From: Mimachlamys varia | Lineage: Eukaryota > Mollusca > Bivalvia > Pectinida > Pectinidae | Assembly (NCBI GenBank): GCA_947623455.1 | Contig: OX392543.1 | Coordinates: 13,700,757-13,764,756 of the forward strand | DNA length: 64,000 nucleotides | Direction: 5' to 3' | Part shown: positions 1 to 12,078 of the stretch, one piece after another | How positions within the stretch are numbered: the stretch's first letter is position 1 | Layout: each line of letters starts with the position of its first letter | Notes under the pieces: model-generated | Seen by the model: the letters and a program-made list of their open reading frames with translations, nothing else | Databases searched by the model: none | What the model was told of the DNA's origin: nothing | Position numbers and translations under genes: made by a program

Positions 1-3000
1 TTTACATTTTCATAAAATAAATAACAAATATGAACTTGATTAAACTTTCATATTTAGGTTATTCGAATGATGATAGACCTAAATATTAAAACAATACAAC
101 ACTTTTTGCAATATCAATTTGAAGCTATAAACTTAGAGTAAAGATTTGCCTCATTACTTATTCTATTCATTATATTGTTGTTTCTGCCTTGTAAATAACA
201 ATTCACAATCCTTTCATTGTTTTGTTATGTATTTTTTTGTGTGTATGTTTACTTTATTTGATGAACTTAAATTCTATATTGTCGAATCTGACATTGTATT
301 AGTGATTGTCATGTTGCTGCACTTAACACCTCGTTCCTCAACTTTGTATTTCCTTACCCTATATACGTGTTTGGTCTCTGTGATGAATTGATGTTGTTTT
401 ACACCTATTCTTCAACATAACGTACTATTGTTGATTGACCGGTTCTGCCCCTCTGTATATATCCTTTGTTTGTGTGTGAGATATATCGTATGGTGAAATA
501 TCATAGTATTTTATATCTGTTTGTGAGCAATGTTAACAGATGTCCTCATTTTGTAAACACACGATGATCAATATTTTGTTATAACGAAGTCCATTTGTAT
601 GCATCGTGTATAAGGTAGGTCAACATTTATTTATTTAAAATCGAAATGGTACCCACATCACGGACCTTGATATACAGGTAAGTATATATTTTTCCTATTC
701 ATATATATGTATAACCCAAATAATGTGTGCTGCTGATTATCGTGTTATTGTTAAACAAATTCGATTATATCATTTGTAACAATATATGCCAGATATATGT
801 TTATTCACTTTTTAAGTACATTTTTTAATTGTACCTGAACAAATTGCTCGTTTTTTTTCAATTTATATTAACCTTATATAATCAATCTTTATTTATTCGG
901 TACACATATGATTATCAATTACTTGTTGCAATGTGTTGTAAATATAAGGCTTGTTTCAATAACTACATCGCCCTGAGCTGTTATGAAAACAACAGGAAAA
1001 TGATTCCTCTTAATGACAACAAGCAACATGGAAATACCGTAAGTATGATTAAGTTTATTAAGTACTGGCTGGAGCTGTGAAAGAATCTCCGAAACGTTAT
1101 TTTGAATGAATTTCCTCATAAAATGATCTCATTTATTTTTTAATAGCTTGAAAAATACCAAGATTTGTTTCTTTTTTCAATGGGAAAATGTTTCAACTCT
1201 ATTTTCATCTGATTAATAATATCTAATGCTAAAATTGATAAAAAGGTCTGTTAAAATTGTACTATTGCCCCGGCTGCTCATTTTAACCCTGAGTGGCAGG
1301 GATGATGGTAGGACCGGCTATAATTGTAACAATTAAAAATATTTGACATAATCAATCATCAGAATTCCAGAACTTAAATGTGCAAAGTACGAGTCAACAC
1401 AAATGGTACTTGCTGTAATTGCCTAGAGAACATTCGAGAACGAATATACATTTATTGTTTCCATTGAAATGATACTTTTTTGTCACTTCTTTTCTTTTTG
1501 AGATGTTAGTTTGCTAGGCATTACAATAAACGGATAACTGCACTGTAGCTCACAATATTCCATTTGGTAAATAGTTTATTTGTATCATTTATATAAGAAG
1601 ACTGTCTTAAAATATATAATGCTGACAGTTATGGTAGCCGAAACTTCATTGTTTTAAATTGTAGACGAAATTCTATATAGATTAGTCATACCGAATCCAA
1701 CTCCAATCCATCGTCTCTTAAGTTCCAGAACAATAGGCTAGGTTACATGACTTGGACTTGAACAAAACGATTTCGAAAGCAGTCCAAACTTTCAACAAGG
1801 ATGGCGGAATGCTTCAGGGTCTCCGTATAACTGTTTTTGCTTCTTCTAACTCTCATAACCGAGGCTTCCATTCAGAAATGTCAGTTTACATCGCTAGATC
1901 AAGGACATACATGTATATTTTGGAAGTGTTTAATGTTAATTTATAAGTCTTCCCCCGGAAAGGTTTTTGTTCGTTGCTACGTACAAAATTGGCATTTGCA
2001 GTTACCAAATGTTCGGAAAAAATTATCATCTGGTGGAATATGTTAATCCCGAATTTTAAAAAAAGGCATACGAATTATATATTTACTTGCAATGTAGTGT
2101 CAATTGATCTCTTAAACTATTCAGTAAAATATGTATTCATCCTTTTTTTTAACTTTCAGTACTGATTTCTTGATAACGCGTGGATGGCAGTTGTAACGAA
2201 AAAACCCGTTGATGTTTCCTTTGACGAGTTGATGCTTGCAGTGTAAGCTAACATTGTTTACTATTATTGTATGAAATATGTTCGCCCATGCAAATAAATG
2301 TCATACGTCGTTGAAATCCATATCCGACAAACGTTAATTTCTCACTCCACGATTGACAAGTACAGAATGTATCTTTATTATATCTCTTACTATTGTTATC
2401 TTTATTGCTTACTATGGTTAAATTATATTGCTTAGTATGGTTTATTATATCGCGAAGTACCATTTCTCTGTATCATTCACAGAAGTTAAAAGGTTGTTTG
2501 CAAAAATTGAGTTTTCTTTTGTTTATGAATAAAATTGTTATGATACTTTATTGTTAAATATGTACGACTATTATCAGATGATAAACGTACTTAAACTATA
2601 TCAGCTATCTTACATGCGACTAAAATTAAAACCTTACATCAATTAAATAAATCTAAATTCACACTCCCTCTTGTGAAACTGTAAAAATGTCACCATTAAT
2701 GAAAACAAAGTATATTGTAAAGGATTTGGTGTGTCCTCACAGCTGCTGTTTTCTTCACAATACAACAAAGGTCCACACAAAATCAATATTTCTGCATGCT
2801 TTAAATATTAAGATTTCCACGTGATAAATGTTAAGAGCAAGTAGTAATTTTAATATGATGTTTTGTCTAAGTATTATCAGTCAGGTTAGAAGTCAGCTTG
2901 AGTATTGTAGCCAGATATGTTGACCGTAGCAATCTACATTCTACAATCTACATTTATTTATATACCAAGTTGAAAATGTCCAGAATTTTTTTTTAATTCT

Positions 3001-5843
3001 TGTGTTTCGAGGCAAAGTTTGGTTTGAATAGTTATATATATTCATATGTCTGTAATAATTTTAATTTGCCTTCTCTTGAAAGCAGACGCCACTATTTAGA
3101 TCTTTGTTTCTTTTACAAATGTGTTCATGGTATATTTGGCAGTCCATATCTTATAGAAAAGATTGGTGTTTAAGCTCCAAGAAAATGTTAACGATCCTCT
3201 GAAAATTTGCAATTTAGGTGTCCTCATAGTAGGCTAAATGCTAGAAAATTCAGTACGTTTAATTGTGTAGTTAGACCTTCTATCCAAAATACCATTGCTA
3301 TTGACTGTATATTTGAGTGTACTCAGTATTCTTTTTAATCCCGCCCAGAGGCAGTATGTTTTGAATAAGTCCATGTTTAGGTACTTCATGCCATACTTTA
3401 CTGTTATCAATCTTATACATTACTTACATATTCTTATCTGTGATAGTTTACTATACTTTTGTAATCAATGTTATCGATTCTGTAATTGGGTCATCGGGTC
3501 TGTTGAATTGAATCAAGTGTCATGTTAATTTCAAATTCAGTCGGTGTCGCTTTGTTCCGCACCCGGGTTCCATAGTTGTAAAGCTTTATTGACTGAAAAA
3601 ATGAGTACGATATATTTTCATACTAACTAAACATTTGTATATGTTGGTTTTGATATTGTCCTTTTAACTTCATATTACAAACAGATGAAAGTTGTAAAGT
3701 TAATCATTCTATTTTCATGATATGTCAGGAAAGAAACCAATGGTTGCTATGGTGTCACTTGTCCGATGTTTAACAATATTTGACAATTTCATGAATTTCA
3801 TCGGAAAATGAAGTGGTATTACTGCAAGATATGCTTTAGTAATGTGTTTTTAATTTTTATGTTGATGTCAGTGGGTATTGATGATGTTATAGATGCCATA
3901 TGAAGACGTCATAAATATGCTGACATCACAGTAGCTATGACATCATTACAGAAGACGCACCTCGATGCATCATACCTTAATCAGGTACAAGGCTTTGTTG
4001 CTGAGCAGAGTTAAGTGTTTGTACAATGACAATTTTTATATCGGAGATCAGGGTGTGAAATAATTAGCGCGGGTGACACTCGGCGTGGACTGTTCACATT
4101 CGGTACTGTACACGTATTAAGAGTCCGTTCCGTGACAGTACCGCTTGGCAAACTGAACACGGATCAGTGAATGCTTTTAAAATTAATTAGGTCTAATCAA
4201 TTATTGTATTATTGCAGATTAAATTGTGAATTTCGTTCAGCTATATTCATGTACACGTATCAAAACATAGCTGGCCCCATAAATAGACCGTTGAATTCAG
4301 TCTTAGGTCATATCTGGAGCTACCGTCTGTATTGCAAATGAAAAATAAAATGAAAAAAAGACATACGCGTGACCAACCACGAGTTTGTTTTGGTTTGTAT
4401 GTTTCCCATTTTTATCCGTTTGAGTTTTTTTTTATTTAAAACGGTTTTATTTAAGTCGAACAACCCATGCAACTTACATTACATATGAATACTGTTTTAT
4501 TCGATTTGATGCCTGAATAAATACGTAACTCTAAACCAGTGTTTCCTGTGTTCCATTTATCGTCATTTCCAATAAGATTATCGCACTTTCTACATTCAAT
4601 TTGGCCGGTGTTTCCCCAAGTCGCTAAAAAATGAATTTGAATGCAGTGCAAGGGAGGCAACTCGAAATCAACACATTACTTACCTTCGTAGACGTGCGGT
4701 GAAATTGTGAATCAGATGAGTAAAATGCGATTAGTTTGACAAAAACAAACACTATCAAAGTTGAGATCATTCTTTTATTCATAAAATACAATTATTTCCC
4801 AACAATTAGATGCCAATTTACAAAACAATAAACGTTTTACTCAACACACATTCATATGGTACACATTCAATATACCGTGTGTACAATTTGTATACAGTAT
4901 TCTTGCCAAACGATCTCTAACGATCGTCAGGGGGCAGGATTCGACAATCCGGATGATTCGCAATCCGGACAAAATTGTGATGGAACCAAGGTGTCCGGAT
5001 TAACGAGGTTCGACTGTACATGTGATTTGGTTCATCGTGTCATTTTCCAGAAAAGTTTCAGTTTCATTTCAGAAGCAACATATTGACGGATAACGTTAGT
5101 TATATTAGATGTATAAAGCAATTAAAAAAAAACACACACAGAATACAATACTATTTGAGTATAAGTGACGTGTAAGACAATGCTGGCTTCATAACATTTA
5201 AATGAAAAAAATGACTTCGGTTTGAGAGTACAGTTATCGCTATTTAGAAAGCTGCCTACAAAACAATTGTTAGATCTTCATGTAGTTAACTTTATATATC
5301 AGTGTAATATACATACCCTGGAAAACCAACCAAACTTACCTATGCCAAATCATGAGTATATCTGTTAAGGAATAGGCTTTTATTTTTAAATTAAAGACAG
5401 ATTTGAAGAAATGAATTACTATTACTTGAAATTGTTTATTAAATACATGGGCTTATATGTGCAATTTTCGTTGTTCTTTTGATAATTATGATAAAACACT
5501 CTTTAAAGAAAAAAAAAACTTCTACTATTAAAAGTATTCAAAATGTTGTTATTAAATATTACATGTATGTTGATGTGTTGTGCATGATGAATTTACTCTT
5601 CATGTTTACCTTAGACATGCTTTTTATTTTAGGATCAGGCCATATCTAATGTAACATGCTAACACGGAAATCGACAAAGCTGCCTTTACTCACAGCATTC
5701 ATCACGACAAGAAACTAGCATGGAAACTCTGCATTTTTAGGGAATTGTATTTGTGCCCAACACATTTGTACAAAAACGCGACAAAAATAAATCTGCTACA
5801 GTTATTACGATTTGTTTTTATTTTTCGTTTTTTTATTTGTATT
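1..5843. other. AT-rich non-genic stretch
   Basis: I see no gene here. Open frames are short (under about 85 codons), low in complexity and unlike any family I recognise. There is no convincing exon with both splice signals, and no structural RNA. The only texture is homopolymer runs and short AT-rich direct repeats. Confidence 0.5.
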
Positions 5844-6237
5844 TTAAAGGCCCAATATACGTAACTTTCGGCAAAACTTGAAGCGCAAATCAAGCCTAAT
5901 AGCTTATCATATTTATAGATTTAGTTAAGATCAACTGATATCAACAATATTCAAGATGAATTCGTACGCGGTTACCGGTACAGCAGCAGTTGAAACGCGG
6001 TATTTGTAAACACGCGTCCATTTCGAACTGTCTTCTACGTTCGGCTTGTTGTTGAAGTGGGCCCCACCTGAACTATTTTCAATTCTGTGGATTTTTTTTG
6101 TCAAGAATTTCTTGTTAGTTACCGCTCAGGTTTACTTCGTTTTAGGCTTATTTTTGCATGGTTATCAACTGGATTTTTTTTCATCATTTTTCAGAATCCC
6201 GAAAAAATTCCTGAAGTTACGTATATTGGGCCTTTAA
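5844..6237. repeat. 394-bp MITE with perfect 24-bp terminal inverted repeats
   Basis: The ends at 5844-5867 and 6214-6237 are exact reverse complements over 24 bp, beginning TTAAAGGCCCAATATACG. The interior has no coding capacity and includes a CG-rich stretch near 5960-6070. If the outer TTAA is the target-site duplication, the TIR proper starts AGGCCC. The size, TIRs and lack of an ORF fit a non-autonomous DNA transposon. The superfamily is uncertain. Confidence 0.8.
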
Positions 6238-7426
6238 ATCCTTTTCCTTATCGCCATGCCGTCTTAGTTTTTTAATTAAATTTTATCAATACTAGTTTGG
6301 AAACCCGCTGCAGATTGGATGAGTTTTTATCAGTGTCTTCTAAGAAGAAATAATTTTTATTTTATCCAATTTATCGTCACATTTACAGCTTAGATAATCT
6401 ATGGGGATGCTTCCATGCGTGTGGTGTATGTGTAGATGTGTGTATGTAAGCTGGAACCACAGCTACCAATTTTATAGATTTTGGTTTGTCTTGGCAACAG
6501 GGTAAAAGCCGTAATCTTCATCACAGGCCATATGCAAAACGCGCTGCAGTGTCAAGGGAGGAAAAAGCTGTTGCAAAAGAAGAGAAATATTGTACACTTC
6601 TTATGCCCTAGAGGGCAGTCGAATTCGGATCCGTTCCTCTTATACAATACATATATATACATTTGATTTCTATTTTTACCTATACCCTTTTCCTTTTGTA
6701 CAAATGGCTGCTTCGGATCTTCTCCATAGATACCTATTCTAATCCTAGTTATTGTATGGACGGCACGATTTAAACAAAAGTTGATAATACTTAAACCCAG
6801 AATGTGAATAAAGAATACATTCAGAGGCAAACATAATGCATTTTGATTTACAAGACACTTTGGGTGGCCGTTTTGAGTTTTTTGCGTCCGACCAAATTAG
6901 CGCATATTTTCACAAGTTTAACTCAATCACTCTCAAATCGACTAAAATCAACTTTTAAGCATAAGTCCATGGGAAGCTGGGATCTCATATTCGAAAATCT
7001 GCTAAAGGTCTATACTGTTAAAACCTCTATATTATTAAGGGGTAAAACTTGATATACTGTTAAAACTCACCAATTTGTTATTAATGAAAGGGTTATGTTT
7101 CTTATCAAATTTCAAAATAGTTCATCTTTTTAAAATGCACATGCGCTTTGCACTATACTGTTTCTATTATTAATTAATTTAGAAAATTTTATGTAAAGAC
7201 ATTTTTAAAAGCACTGTCTACTTATCCCCGTCGCTAAACAGTAACTGTTGATCCGACTTATAGCTGCCATTATGTACGATGCTATTACCGTACACACCTT
7301 TCAAAGATTAGCCCTGATGCTGCCTTTAATCAAGAAACGGTTACATATCACTGAGTAAAAAGCACTTCGGTATGAGGCAAATAACGAAAATAGAGATATC
7401 CGAAGTTTCAACAGAATCAAAATAAA
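6238..7426. other. Non-genic spacer
   Basis: Nothing recognisable was found. Short open frames on both strands look like chance. Confidence 0.45.
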
Positions 7427-7832
7427 TCAGAGAATACCGAAGCGTTAACAAAATCATAATCCAAACTCAAAATCGATTAAACCAGGGGCAAAATATGAAC
7501 AAAGGAAAGATTTACATGGGGACTCTTGTAAAAGTACAAGTGAATAAAACCAGGTATTCCGGAAGAGTAAGCGTCTTCTTCTTCATCGACGATACCCGTC
7601 ATGTAAACTTTTGTCACATCCATGTAAATATCAATTTCTCAAAATGAGAACTGAGTATCATTGTCAATCACAACACGTAAACACACTAATGAGCATACTC
7701 AAAACGTCCATATTCATACCACTTAAAGATACGGAATATTTCTCAATGAGACAATGATGGCGACCATAAAACTTGCTCATAGTTTTGATCAACCTGCATC
7801 TGTTGAATCCTTGTGTTGCTTGATGTTATTTA
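7427..7832 (-). mobile_element. Penelope-like element, 3' tail (first unit of a head-to-tail pair)
   Basis: Read on the minus strand, this is the conserved 3' tail seen at about ten other places in the window. It ends in the shared terminus (plus-strand AGAGAATACCGAAGCG at 7427) and contains the block around ATTTACATGGGGACTC and the GTAAGCGTCTTCTTC box. Its 5' end stops in the last codons of the RT reading frame, in the KFYGR-like block near 7765-7830. It is joined directly to the tail of a second copy. Much decayed and not coding. Confidence 0.75.
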
Positions 7833-9010
7833 AATCGACTTAAAAGAAAGATTTACACGAAGAACCTTGTAAAAGTACAAGAAAATAAGACAAGGTGTTC
7901 CTGTAGAACAGACCTCTTGTCTCCTTCATCGACGAGACTCACAAAGTCAATTTTAGCCACGTCAAATCCTCAAAGAGAGAACCGAGTCATCAATTCCAAA
8001 CACAGCAAGTAACCACATTCATGATAAAATTAAAAAACATCAACTTTCATATCATACAAAGAGACAAATATGTTTTTTCCATGTAACAAAGTTGGCGACC
8101 ATTTCACTTTGTCATAGTCCTACTCAATCTACATCTATCAAATCCCGGTGTCGTAAGTTTGTTTGTACACGAAAAGCAGCCGGTATCTCATATGAAAATT
8201 GCAACAATTTAGCCAGTCTTAGAATAACGAATCATCTGCGACATGTTAACACCATTGGTTTGAGTAATACTATCAGGAACGTTCACTATAGGAAAATCGA
8301 TACCGTCACTTCAATTGTATAGCTTAGTAGTAAGCTTTCCGTATTGTTCATAGTTAAAGTAAAGCAGCTGATGAAGAAGAGACTGCTTTGTGCTTAATTT
8401 CGAGTTCAGAAGGATATATACGATCAACTCGGTCAGCAAACGCAAACTTTATACATCATTTATATTTCTGAAAGTGAAACTTAACCCTTTGCAAAATGTG
8501 TATTACGTGTTCTGAATAGCTCTTGCACAAACTTACCCTCGTATGAAAACTATGCCAAATCAACAAAGCATTGCGCAAAGTTTGTTCCAATGAGAATGCC
8601 CAAAGTCTGCTGGAGAATCTTTCCCCTAAACTCAGCAGATATAGGGATTCCGTCATTCGTACTTTATCTCCGTCAGTATATTTCACCTTAGGTTATGATA
8701 ATTTTCTCTCTTCATGTTGTAGAATATCTCACAATCATGAAGTTGTTTTGTAGTCCATTTTTCTTGGAAAAGAAAACGCTCATAATGAAAGATATAGGAA
8801 TTGTTTACTTTGAGTTATAGTTGAGTACAGATTGAAAAATTCAAATGACGTGATCAACAATTGTCTAAGAGAAGTTGCTCAAGATTGATATGATCAATCG
8901 AAATCAACATTGCGTTAGTTGAATACAGTGTCATAATAAGTACTAGAAATGATAGTTTTGATGAAGGCTTCGTTGAGCAATTAGTTTAACATGTTGTTAT
9001 ATCATTAAAG
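7833..9010 (-). mobile_element. Penelope-like element, tail plus degenerate reverse transcriptase (second unit)
   Basis: A second copy in the same orientation, lying 5' of the first. Its tail lacks the terminal ~40 bp. The minus strand then runs back through RT remnants. The stretch at 8560-8630 resembles the FQQTVGIPMGTN motif of better copies, but is frameshifted. The region at 8880-9000 aligns with 56340-56480 of the long copy (plus-strand GGCTTCGTTGAGCAATTAG against GGCTTGGTCGAGCAATTAG). No frame stays open. Penelope-like elements are known to integrate in head-to-tail partial tandems, which fits this pair. Confidence 0.65.
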
Positions 9011-9384
9011 CGTGATTTGCTTGCATACTATATTATGTCTCAAGGACACCCAAGCACAAATATATACAGCATACATCAATTAACGTCATTGAATCTTTAT
9101 AAAAACAAAGCAAATGAAACGTATGAAGATAACACATTGCTGATAAAAATTATTGCAAGCATAAAAAATAAATTTTAAAAACAAAGAAAGCATTTTAATG
9201 ACATTATTGAAAATAGAAACGAATATCAAACATAAGTTTATTCTTTCTATTAAACATGTCCTTAAAAATCATTCTCCTTTATCCGATTGTTCTGAGAACT
9301 GAAATTATAAAGTAAATCTAGTTTTGTGAAGTGTTTCTGATCATCTATAAACGTTTACATTTTCGCTGGTTAGCCTCTTTTTAC

Positions 9385-9472
9385 GACAGTCACCATGTAA
9401 ATCATTCCTTGGTTTGTATTTCGCCACTAGCTAAATTGATTTTGAGTTCGGATTATGGTTTTGTTTTAACAT
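9385..9472 (+). mobile_element. Penelope-like tail scrap
   Basis: About 85 bp matching the terminal part of the tail: CACCATGTAAATCATTCC, the CACTAGCTAAATTGATTTTG block, then GAGTTCGGATTATGG. Compare 36355-36430. Confidence 0.6.
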
Positions 9473-9637
9473 AAAGACTTATTTTGTAATATAGATTTGA
9501 AATTTGGAATTCCAATATCTGAATCCGATATAGTTAAGGCTAAATGATCAAGTATAAGCCTGAATCTGAGTATATATGGTGTAGATATGTACGTTTCAAA
9601 TATCCACTATATATGAAGAGTTGAATCCATATATGGT

Positions 9638-11765
9638 CTAAGCCAAAAAATAACGTTTGATATATTTCAATCGTAGGCCATAATACCTATTACATATTAT
9701 AATAAAATGGTACTCATCTTCTATGCCTGAATAACTACTAGTATAGATTATTTTCTCCCTCGCTGTATTATCATATCGCCCCGTCAAAATAGCTAGGTTA
9801 TGTGCGGACAAGGGTAATTTAGATAAACCGATTCGATATGTATTAGGCATAAATTGAGTCAAATAGTATTTCAATGAAAGGCGATTTGCCAAATGCTATA
9901 TAGGATACATTTCATTGAAGACTCTAGTACACTAGTTAAATATTAGTGACTTTGATCAGAAGATTTTTTGCTTTATTAGACACAAAATACGTGTATGGTT
10001 ATATTTGTAATAACTTGTCCATACATCTCCAAAGCCAAGAGAAAATGCTAAAAAGTATTTCACATGATTTAACCAGTTGTAACAACTGCCAGTTTTACTA
10101 TTTCTTAAAAACGAATAAGAGGTGCCATTAATACAGTTTTTCGTTTCTATTAATTTTAACCAGTATTTGATAATTCTGTACTTCCAGATATATTCTAAAG
10201 GGTACCGTCCTAATTCAAAATATACTATTGCGTTACATGTAGATTTTGTAGCTTTAAGAATACTTTTACAAAATTTAAGTGCATCTTTTAAATATCCACG
10301 CTCTTTGTAGAGCCCCAAACTTCACAACCACATTTCAATATACTACATACATAAGTGTGAAAAAGATGTAACAAAGTTTTAGAATTCAAGCTGAAGTTAA
10401 AATATTTTGAGAAAAAAGCGAGCATAGCCTTGCGACCTTGGTCAGCGAGCTGCTTTTGTATACATTGATTATTGAATCTTGAGTTTCACACCTAAATAGC
10501 TGAATGTATCGACTACTTCAATTGTATTATTATCACTATGTCCATGTTTCACTCTCCCGTATATGACCTCCGTTTCCGAAAACAACTATCTTTTTGTCCA
10601 AAGTTTATTGCTAAATGCCTGTTTGGAGAGTAATAAAAAAGGCTATTAAGAGGAGTATGCAGGCCCTGAATAGATTCAGAGAAAAGCGTCTGCGTATATT
10701 AACAGAAACAAACTTAATTCACCAAGTCATAACCTATCGCACCGTTTTCAAAATTTCAAAATCACTAACAAAAATAGAAACATTAATGGTGACAAAGTTC
10801 CCCTTGTAATAAACCGACGTTGTTATCAAAAAAGGTTAGAGCATATTCCATTAATTGAAACACAGGATTTGACTGATGTATACAGCGACTTAATAACATA
10901 ACATGGCATTTTCCTTCGAATCCAAGCCTAGTCAACTTGCGCCATAAGCTTAATCTGTCGACAAAATCAAACGCTTTGCGAAATCAACAAAACAGCAATA
11001 CAATCGTTTTTTAGATGACAAAGTGTTTGTTATAATAGAATGTAATGTAAATATAGCATTTATAGTACGCATTTCCGGATGGAATCTAAATTGAGAATCT
11101 GTTAAAATATCATGTTTTGTACAAACATCTAAGAGGGTAAGAATCTGATTCCTCGGGAGTTATTTGGACCACCACGTGAACCTTTTTTAAGCACTGGAAT
11201 AAAAATAGCAGATTACCATTTAACAGGAAAACACCCAGATGCTAAACTATTGTTAAATAATATACACAGATGAGGAAGGATAATTTCTTCACCAATTAAT
11301 AAAGCATCCATTTAACGGGCCATCAGTTTCATGCGCTTTTCCACTTTTCAAATTTGTATTAGCAGATTTTACCTCATGAAAAGGAATTGGTGCAACTAGC
11401 GTTTCATGCATCGACATCAAAACCCGCAGATTCCTGTTGGATTGAGACATCATCCTTTTGTATATTTGAAAAGTTTTTAAATGCTCATATCAATTGATTG
11501 CCTGTCAATAATGGTGACTTACCTTTTTCTTAGCAAATATTTCGGGTTGTGTTTTCTCATATGTTCCAGTATTTCACCTTTAGTACTTAAAAATTGCCTC
11601 TTACACTTAGCTTCGTGATTTTCATATTCCTTTTTCCTACTAATAAGAACAACATGGGCATTATAAAATTTGTTACTATTAACAATTTTCAGTGCATCTA
11701 AATAATTCTACGCAAAACTTTAACACGGTCATTTAACCAGGGTTTGTTATCTCTATTGGCCACAG
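9638..11765 (-). pseudogene. Non-LTR retrotransposon (CR1/L2-like) reverse transcriptase, decayed
   Basis: Reading the minus strand from 11765 down, short in-order blocks of a non-LTR RT can be followed across frame changes. They are the pre-RT block NKPWLNDRVKVL (about 11740), LFNNSLASGCFPVKW and AIFIPVLKKGSRGG (11150-11290), a motif-A-like KRLYCCFVDF (about 11000), NNVGLLQGEL (about 10820), the catalytic box decayed to YADA (about 10690) followed by SESIQGL, then KIVVFGNGG and VVDTFSYLGVKL (10480-10600). Two longer open pieces at 9956-10318 and 9638-9892 cover the C-terminal part, with ELGRYPL and a late IEDEYHF box typical of these elements. Several stops and frameshifts make it dead. No endonuclease domain is visible, so it is 5'-truncated. 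The clade call rests on remembered family character. Confidence 0.85.
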
Positions 11766-12047
11766 AGAAATCATTATTGAGATAATGTTTAAAAGTTTAT
11801 CGTAACAACAATTAGACAATAGTAATCACGATATGCATGTCATTGTACAATTTTACCTGGTTTTACTATTAAAACATCTTTTCATCGAATGCACGTGGCT
11901 CAAATCTGGAACAATCAATCTATGCAAGCATCCCGATCTGATCCACGTACTCGCAATTTGGAAATTAGTTTCAATCTACAAATCGATTTACTGGTAAAAT
12001 TATCTGGATAAATTCATAACTTTGGCAACAATTATTTTTTTAATTCC

Positions 12048-12049
12048 AG
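12048..12049 (+). promoter_or_regulatory. 3' splice site (AG) upstream of AMP-binding copy A
   Basis: A T-rich tract followed by TTAATTCCAG|TGAGTAACGAA lies 29 bases before the ATG at 12079. The same acceptor and first exon bases precede the intact gene (40231-40251). The upstream bases, such as TTAGTTTCAATCTA at about 11966, also match the intact copy's upstream sequence (about 40158). Confidence 0.7.
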
Positions 12050-12078
12050 TGAGTAACGAATACAGGTGACGTTCTTCA

